Shown: positions 38,614 to 46,653 of the stretch, one piece after another
Layout of the letters: each line of letters opens with the position of its first letter
How positions within the stretch are numbered: the stretch's first letter is position 1
From: Sabellastarte sp. h YS-2021
Lineage: Eukaryota; Annelida; Polychaeta; Sabellida; Sabellidae
Assembly: GCA_964017235.1 (NCBI GenBank)
Contig: OZ024935.1
Coordinates: 33,149,596 to 33,213,595, forward strand
Reading direction: 5' to 3'
DNA: 64,000 nucleotides
Made by a program: the position numbers and the translations under genes
Notes under the pieces: generated by a model
Told to the model about the DNA's origin: nothing
The model's database searches: none
Seen by the model: only the letters and a program-made list of their open reading frames with translations

Positions 38614-41600
38614 CAGCTACAGCAACCTGTAGCCGATGTCAGGGAATACATCTTGAATATTCCAGAAACACAGATATTAGCAAGCCAGGCCATCCAACCA
38701 GTTCAGCAGAGCCAAATGCCAAGCCAGAGCACAGCAACAGTCCAGACGACCACAGATTTCATACCTATTTGTTGATGAGCAACAAACCAGCACCTCAAGA
38801 CAAAATATCTGTATCCAGATACTCCAAGATATGAATAATGTCCAAAATGCAGTAAATCCACTCTCTGGTATATTAATATCAACAAGTATTATCCAAAGTA
38901 TGGCAAATATATCCAGATATTGCAGAAAGTTCACTCCAGCAAAAGTTCACAACAAAACAAGCAGTTGATATCCACTTGAATGTTAATTCTAAGACACAAT
39001 AGCCTTTCTTATAGCCAGTGAATACTAGATTTATGTGTGGTCAGATGTACAGTTCTTATATATACTTACAGAAATTCTAGAATTTTATAGAACATAACAG
39101 CTGTCACCAAAGGCAGTGAGGAAGTTCTAGAATCTACAGGTAGCTTAAAGGGTTTCTCCAGATCTATTAATAGCAACACTGGGGTTAGCCTACAGGGATT
39201 CCATTGGTCTATAAATAGATCAATAAACATCAGTGTCACATAATACAAAAATTAATAACTCCCTTACTTTAAATGTTAATACATACATATGAAGCTTAGA
39301 TTAAATAACGCACAGACACAGTGCCAATATATGTAACAACTTCTACATTTCACCATCAGCCTGACCAAGGCCTTCAAGCCCCCATCAGTAGCCTCTACCA
39401 CAGGCAAAGAACGTTCACACAATATCTCAGACCTCTCTAGTCTTTTTGGAGATACACAGACAGTCAATTGTTTAGAAACAGTTTGCAAATGTTTAGAGAT
39501 ATTTAGAAATTTTCTTGGAATTGGTTAGAAAATTGGTGCAACACAAGCTTAAATAAAAGTTCTTGGAATAACTGTGTTTAGTCCTGAAAATGACAGCTTC
39601 TTCTGTCCTGAGAGCAGTTTCTTGTCACATCAGAGATCTTGTCCCCCTGCTCAGCCAATGCACCAAGATGATTGAAGTAATCTTTCGGTAGGTCTGGCAG
39701 ATGTTTGGCCTCTCTCAAAGGATTCCTGTAATTTTCATCAGGCACATACAGCACTTCTTCACTTTGTAGGGCTGCTATGTCATCTCCTGGGATGGGTGCC
39801 CTGTCTGATCTACCTTGGTGTGTCCCCAACATATTGTTAAACACATGTCAAAACAATCTCTCTGAAAACCATTGGCCTTTGCCCCATTGTGCCTAGTAGT
39901 ACCCTGAATCTGCTCACAAAAGTTCCAAATGCATTCTCTACTACCTTTATGTCTATGGAGATCCTGTAGTTTGCAATTCTCTCTTCCCTTGTGAGTTGTC
40001 TTCTGCTGAAGGGTTTCACAAGCCATGGCATCACGGAAAAAGCGGTGTTATCCAGCAAGAAACAGTGCAAATCTGGTCCTCCCTCCCCAAGGTTCAGGTG
40101 GTAGAAGCCCGAATGTGCCATCTTCGATCTTTTTCCTTTTTATGTATGCATCTAATGAAAATCCACTTGACCCAGCATCTACCCAGACGAATCTGTATTC
40201 TGCATCAACCAGGGTTATCAGCACCAGGAAAAAGAAGCCCTTGTAGTTGTATTATTCACTCCCAGATCTCCTTGACTTTTTTCTTGGTGTTATGTTGCCT
40301 GTCTGGTGTCCCGACAGTGTGGGGTATTCCATCTGGTTATGAACTTCTTAATCTGTTTCCAGTTTGGAGTGGCTGTGTGTGATATCATCTTTGCAGTGTC
40401 AAATAAAAAAGTTACAGCAGCCAGAAGGAGTATATGTAGTGTTGGTTTGATCCCTGCTTGCGATCCTGACTCAAAAAAATTATTTAAGTCAGGGTGTGTT
40501 GGTACACTACTCCAATCTTCTCAGTGTGTCACATCTTGTCATGGTATGATATGGCTTGTTGGTTAGGGGTTGACGGCTTGTCCTGGTAGTTTCCTGTCTT
40601 GTCGTGGAGAAAGGCACACTCACCCTAAGTCAGGTTGGGAGGTAGATCCAGATAAGATGTGATGTACTATATCCTGTCGGGGAGATGGCATCAACCAAAA
40701 TATTTTGCGTACTTTTTCTGGATTTTCATCTCCGACCCCTGACTTTTCTAACTGACCCAAATGTTGTGGAGTCAGTTGTAGGGTCGGCTCCAGTGGAACA
40801 CCGGCATAAGTATGAAAGGCCCATGAATCAAACTGAAGGTTTGATAACTGTTTAAAGAATGATGCATTGATAACAGAGATAAGTAGATCAAGGACTACAC
40901 ACTGAAATGTTATATATCTCTATTATCCTAAAGAGATAAACATTTTATTTTAGTTTGTTGAAACACTTTACGAGTCGTGCAGTAAATTAATTTTCCAGCT
41001 ATAAATATTGACGCTATTTAAGTTTTTTTGACTTACTTGCACATACTTTCATAGAGTCTGGTGTAAGACCCCCTATTTTCTTTTATATTTATCAGTTTTT
41101 CTTTTACAGTATCTGGCAGGCCAGTTCCTTTGAGGTTTGCTAATTTCTGTGCACAACACCATCTGAATATGACTCGGGCCTTTTCTAGGTCAGTGCTGCA
41201 AACCTCAGTAAGGTAGGAAACAACCTCTGGAACAGTTTTGTCTAAGTAGTCCTGAGGTGTCTGAAATCAAATGTGTAGAATGACAGTAAAGCACATTAGA
41301 GTTTTTGTGATAATTACTCAGTAAATATTTTTATGCTAGCTCCTTCTCTGTTCTGCAAATCCTGTCTAAGTATTTAGGGACCTCTAAATTTAAAAAAAAA
41401 CCTTTTGAGTATGATGTGTTATATTGCGATGGGGTCAGAAGTTACAGAACGTGAAAATGAAGCTTGTATAACTTTGTTTCTATTTCATCACTTTCACCAC
41501 ACCTCATCTTTGGGTAGATCACTATTTATGCTATTCAATATGGCTTGGAAAGCTTTTTGCACTTGCGATGGGTTTTAAATGTTCTAAAATCTCTTTTGAG

Positions 41601-44600
41601 CTGGACTGCTGCTGAATGAGGCTTCTTTTCAATGTTTCTGGGGAGTTGACTCTTGTTTGTTTCTCTTTGGAACTCACTACTGTTTAGCCTCTGGCTCATT
41701 TCAAAAAGTGGCTACAAGTCCTTTTAAGAAACCCTGCTTGTCATATTTAGGAGCCATTGGACCCCCCCCCCCCCCCCCCTAAATTTGAAACCGAATAAAA
41801 AATTAGTAGTGTGGATAATTCCTATGCTTTTGGTTTTGCCTCACTGATAAACATTGGATTACACTTGAATATGACGTGTTTTGGGTTACTTCTTCCCAGT
41901 TATTTTTAAGGTATTGATATGGGAGAACACTCAAACTAGGAGAACACCCAAACTACAAAACTCATGAAGTTATACTTAATTCACCGGCACATGTTATTTT
42001 TGTCTAAACACATATAAATTGGATGCAGATAGATACATTGCAAAAAAGCAACAAGTATTTGATGGGACATTTCCGATTATTCAATATAAAATCAATTTAA
42101 AGAATATACTAAAGCAGATTAACATCAGGTACTGACCCATACAGTAGGGACTTTTGAGGTACTTCGCAATTAAACTTGCTTGTGGGACTTGTGTGTCTAT
42201 TGGGCATGGCATACTTGGAAAGAGATTAGCTGAACTTTGCAACCACAAGAGAAAAGGTAGGAAACTAAACACTATAATATATTAGACTGGAAAAAATACA
42301 TCCCATGAGAACGTTGTCAATCAATTTACACTGGACCAGCTAGCAATGACTTAGTGATTCAGGTTCACTTTTATTAAGAATTTTTCCTTTAAATTTTGTT
42401 ATCAGCCAGGAATTTTATATAAGCTTTATCAGAGCTGTCGGGTGGGTTTCAAATGTGAACTTCGTGATCATTGTCACTGTAAAGCCTCATTTCAAGCTGG
42501 TAGACTTTGGTTCAATTTTTTTTTTTTTTTTTTTGATATGGCGGACTTGGGATTGAGATAAAGTAAACCTTTATGACTCTGAGTTCAAGCCCTATATTAG
42601 ACCTATTATTTTATTTAATAAAATGGTGGACCCAGCTTGGACTAAAATATAAACTGAAGCATTCCTTAACTTTAAAATCATAAATGGAACATGGTGTTGT
42701 ATGATCTTACTTTGTAAACACAAATTTCATTACACATATTTTCATAGACATTCACACTATAGCACAATAAGTAATTTAAGTGCATTTGTAACATCATGCA
42801 AGGAAACATGTTATTATTTTAGCTGATTGTAGATAGTATATAGATAATACTTGGGCGTGGATATTCTTCATCATGCGTCTTCAATCATGGATAAAATTCA
42901 CACTTGTGTCTTGTTTATAATTTGTATGTGGTTTGCATGTACGTACAAGTTTGTCGAGGTGAAATCAAACATGTCCAGATATCACTTAGTAATTTATCAA
43001 AACAAAACATTGATCTTGCGTCTGTACAACTTGAACTACTCAGTTTTAAATAAGCTGTATTTGAAATAATTGCTTTCTTTGAAATAATTACTTTACTTTT
43101 AGTAATGTAGCAAATGCGATTGCACTTTAACTGCCTTATCGAAATAATATAAATATCACATACATTTGTATGTTCAGAACAAAATCATACATAGAATGAT
43201 ACAATGGTCTTATTTATGATTTTGGCCAGAAACTCATGTTGAATCAGTCAATGGAACCCACCTGCAAAGCATGTTGATCAATTGATGCAAACTTTTCTTT
43301 TGTGAAAATATCCTTTTTATGTGCATCATCAGGGAGGGGATATCCATCATAGACCGGTTGACCAAAAGGATGTTTTTTCTTCCATTCCTGATATCTTTTG
43401 TTTTCTTTTCTCAAAGTTTTGTGACTTGGAAACTCAGCAAAATTAGGTTGAAATCTGCCTCTCTTGTCATTACTGCAATCTTTGTGAACAGATAATAAAT
43501 AGAAATTAGTGAGTGTGTCATTATCAGAGGCTGATACAGGATTTCCTGAAAGGGATATTTCATACTTGGACATTTTGTTGCGGGACATATCACATGGTAC
43601 ATGGACAAAATGTTGGTGGACAAAAAATACTGGGCGACAAAATGTCAGTCAAAATTTTATGGGACAGGGAGGGCAAAATGCCAATCTTAACAAAACATTT
43701 TATATATGAAACTGATGGTTAAGTAAACTGAAAAAAGCTCTTGCAGAAATAAGCCTCTGTAAAAACCTGCAGTACAAAATACCTCAGTATAAAAGCCCTC
43801 TAACTAAATGGTACATAACACATTTACACAAGCCCTGCCAAGTAGTGCACACCATGTGACAAAGGTTTGGGTATTTTCTAGTGGGGTTATTTGTTCATAC
43901 ACTAGTTTTCTACTGTTGCTGCAGTTTTTTTTTTCTATTGGGGCTTTTTCTACACTCAATTGTCAGACACTTACAGCAGTTTACCTAAAATAAACTTCAA
44001 AGGGGCTTCCCATAATAAACGATGGTATAACTATAGAGAAAAATGGAGGGAAACATACTTGCATCTAAATTTATTTGCCACAATGTTTCTTCAACATTTT
44101 TATTTTAAAATAGCTGATTCTTTCATTGTTTTTCTTTGAAAAGACATAAACCAATTGATTAAATTTGATGAAACGCTTTAGGAATTTAACATTTATAACA
44201 TTTATAATTTATAAACATAATATCCAAATTTTACAATTAATTTTAATGTTTCGCATTTATTTTGCTTTAAGTCATCAAATATTTTAAACAAAACATAGCA
44301 TTCAAAGTAAGGCTCCACAATGTTTTACTGTAAGCCTTTATGTTTTATGATTTTACCATAACCACAGGCGTTGCAAGTTTCAGGAACAAAGTTTAAATTA
44401 AACAACCCATTATCACAATTTTATAATAGTTTTTATACCTTTATCTGAAGTGGAAAGTGAGATGTCTTCATTTTCTGAAATCGCAATCTCACAGGTTTCC
44501 ACATTCGACAGAAGCATGTTTTTCAAAAAGAGTTTTGAAGTTTCATCTATGTCTATGTCTTTGTCATCCAAATCATCCAATTCAAAAGTATCCATTTCCT

Positions 44601-46615
44601 TCTGGACCTCTCTTTTCTCTACAATGCTCAAAGTATCTTTAGCAAACTGCTTAGATTCATCGTCATCTACCTCTTCCTTTTGTCCAATTTTGGTTCTTTC
44701 TTCTGATTTTAACTGACATTTGTAGTGCTTTGGTTTTTCAGGTACCGGAGGTTTGCCAATAAATTTCTTGGGACGTACATCATGTTGTTTAGTCATAGGC
44801 TCTGTAGGTGTGATATCTGCAAAACATAATTATCTCTGCCAGGGTGGTTAGGTTTTCTGTGTGTGTGTTTGTTTGTGTTTGTGAATTTTTTTAAACTTAT
44901 AACTGCACTTTGATGATAGTTTTAGAAATAAATTAAAACCATATATTTCCAGAGCTTTAACTATCCCATGTCCACAGTAAGGGTACATTTAGAGATGGAA
45001 TTCTCGGATGACACACAGGAAGGTGCCCATTTATTGTATTAAAAGGAGTGTCAAAAAAGACTCTGTTCATAACAAAATAAAACATCATTTAAAATTTAGG
45101 CATTGAAAAGTTGGCTGAGGTATTGATTGCCTTGCATCCATGGCCAACGACATAAAAATTTTGATCTCCCATAAACACCACCCTATTACAAACTACATTT
45201 GTTGTTTCTCTTAGTGAAACAAAAATATATCCATTTAAACAAACTTAAACACAAAAAGTTTTCTATGAAGAATCAGATTTTAAAAACTCTGTTTTAAAGT
45301 AATTTTTTGAAGGAATTAGTCAACCAAAAAAAAATCTTGATTAAATGTGCACGATTTTAGATTTACTTTCATTGTTTCAATAATCATACCATGTTTACTC
45401 AAGTTATACAATACCCTGTTTAAATTAACTGTCAATATCTATACCAGTCTTTACCATGTGAAACATCACTTCTTTCGTCTTTTTCTTCTTTTTTGGCAAA
45501 TTCTTCATGGGATCCTACAAACTTTTCATACTTAGCTGAACTGTCATCACCTTTTAGTTCCGGAGATACATTCTTCTTTCCTTTATATTTGAAGCTCCCA
45601 CCATCCATGTCATCTGATATAAAAAGTCTGTTGTTAAGTTTGGGTTGTTATGCTTACAGAACAGCCAAGTGGCTGCGTGTTTTTTTCAAATAGGCTCTCA
45701 AGACAGATATAGCTGGAACACTCTTCCATCCTCAAGTATAAAAATATCAATATTACACTACAAAAAAGAATAGACTTTTCACCCAAATGCCATACCCAGA
45801 GCCTTGACATTGTTGGTCCTTGAAGGGTATTTAAAGGTTACATTACACAGACTGTCAGATAATTTATTGAAGCAAACATATCTATACTTCTCATGTTTGG
45901 CAAAATTAGTCAGCCCGAATGCTTTGGTCAAAAGTACATGATGCTGTTTACTTTCAGTGTTGTTTATCAAGCAATTATCATATCATGTTCATTACAGTTA
46001 CTGTACTATGGGAATTGGCCTGTTGAAATTATATACCAACATCTCCCCATGAAACACCTAACGTTGAAATCTGGTCGGATTCAATGGCGAACCTTGGATA
46101 AAATTCATGTACATTGTGCAAAACATTTTTTGTTGGACCCATCAGGTGAAATCATGTTGAAACCAACGGGAGAAATCAGGTTGAATACAGCTGCTTAATT
46201 TTGTTTGAAATAGGTTTAGATTATGCAAACTGTTTAAGGTTCATAATTAAGGAATGATGGCACAGATAATTCCACTTCAAAATATAGTAGCATAAACTGT
46301 TCTCATGTGACATATGTTATTTGGTAATTTCCCATTTATTTCATGCATATATAATCATATGCTCACTGTGGCTAGTTGTAGCACAATGTCTGTTCATAAT
46401 TTTAACATTTCTGATGATTTTCCAACTGGATGATCATAGCATTATTGACATTAGCAGATCCAGGGGTTGGGGGCGAGGTTCAGGGTGTTCGACCCCCCCA
46501 CCCCCGCTTGAAAAATAATGTAAAGGGGCTCAATCCAAAGTACAAAATTATTTCTTGAGAGTGGTGTTAAATTTACAGGAAATGCAATATATTCTTACCA
46601 AAAATTAATTTTGTT

Positions 46616-46653
<38 letters not shown>

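Larger units (their letters stand above)
37530..38775 (+). pseudogene. Harbinger accessory MADF/BESS-like protein, broken
   Basis: The MADF part reads EAIVKDHEELYNKT in one frame and RKDYLWERFVSSRNLSVKEC in another (37540-37690), followed by QNWIQDKINFLQTH (about 37720-37770). After a LINE insertion the gene resumes with FCNYLASEVEYLEERDFKK and KAVKLLSGIQSRAEE (38420-38530), a BESS-like segment. An AT microsatellite (38571-38610) and a Gln/Pro-rich tail follow. Such MADF/Myb-like proteins help Harbinger transposases bind DNA. Confidence 0.55.
36830..40640. mobile_element. PIF/Harbinger-type DNA transposon, decayed, with nested insertions
   Basis: Matching inverted ends: ACCAGGACAAGCCGT at 36934-36948 is exactly inverted at 40573-40587, and CAACCTGACTTAG near 36833-36846 is matched by CTAAGTCAGGTTG at 40625-40637. 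Inside lie a MADF-type accessory gene on the plus strand and a DDE transposase on the minus strand, the usual two-gene Harbinger layout. A LINE fragment (37853-38280) and an old LTR (38770-39338) interrupt it. It lies in the intron between KY exons 5 and 6. Outer ends are approximate. Confidence 0.7.

Noticed and set aside
38455-38775. Intact 106-codon gene on the plus strand
   Set aside because: Its middle is an (AT)n microsatellite; I treat it as the tail of the broken Harbinger accessory gene.
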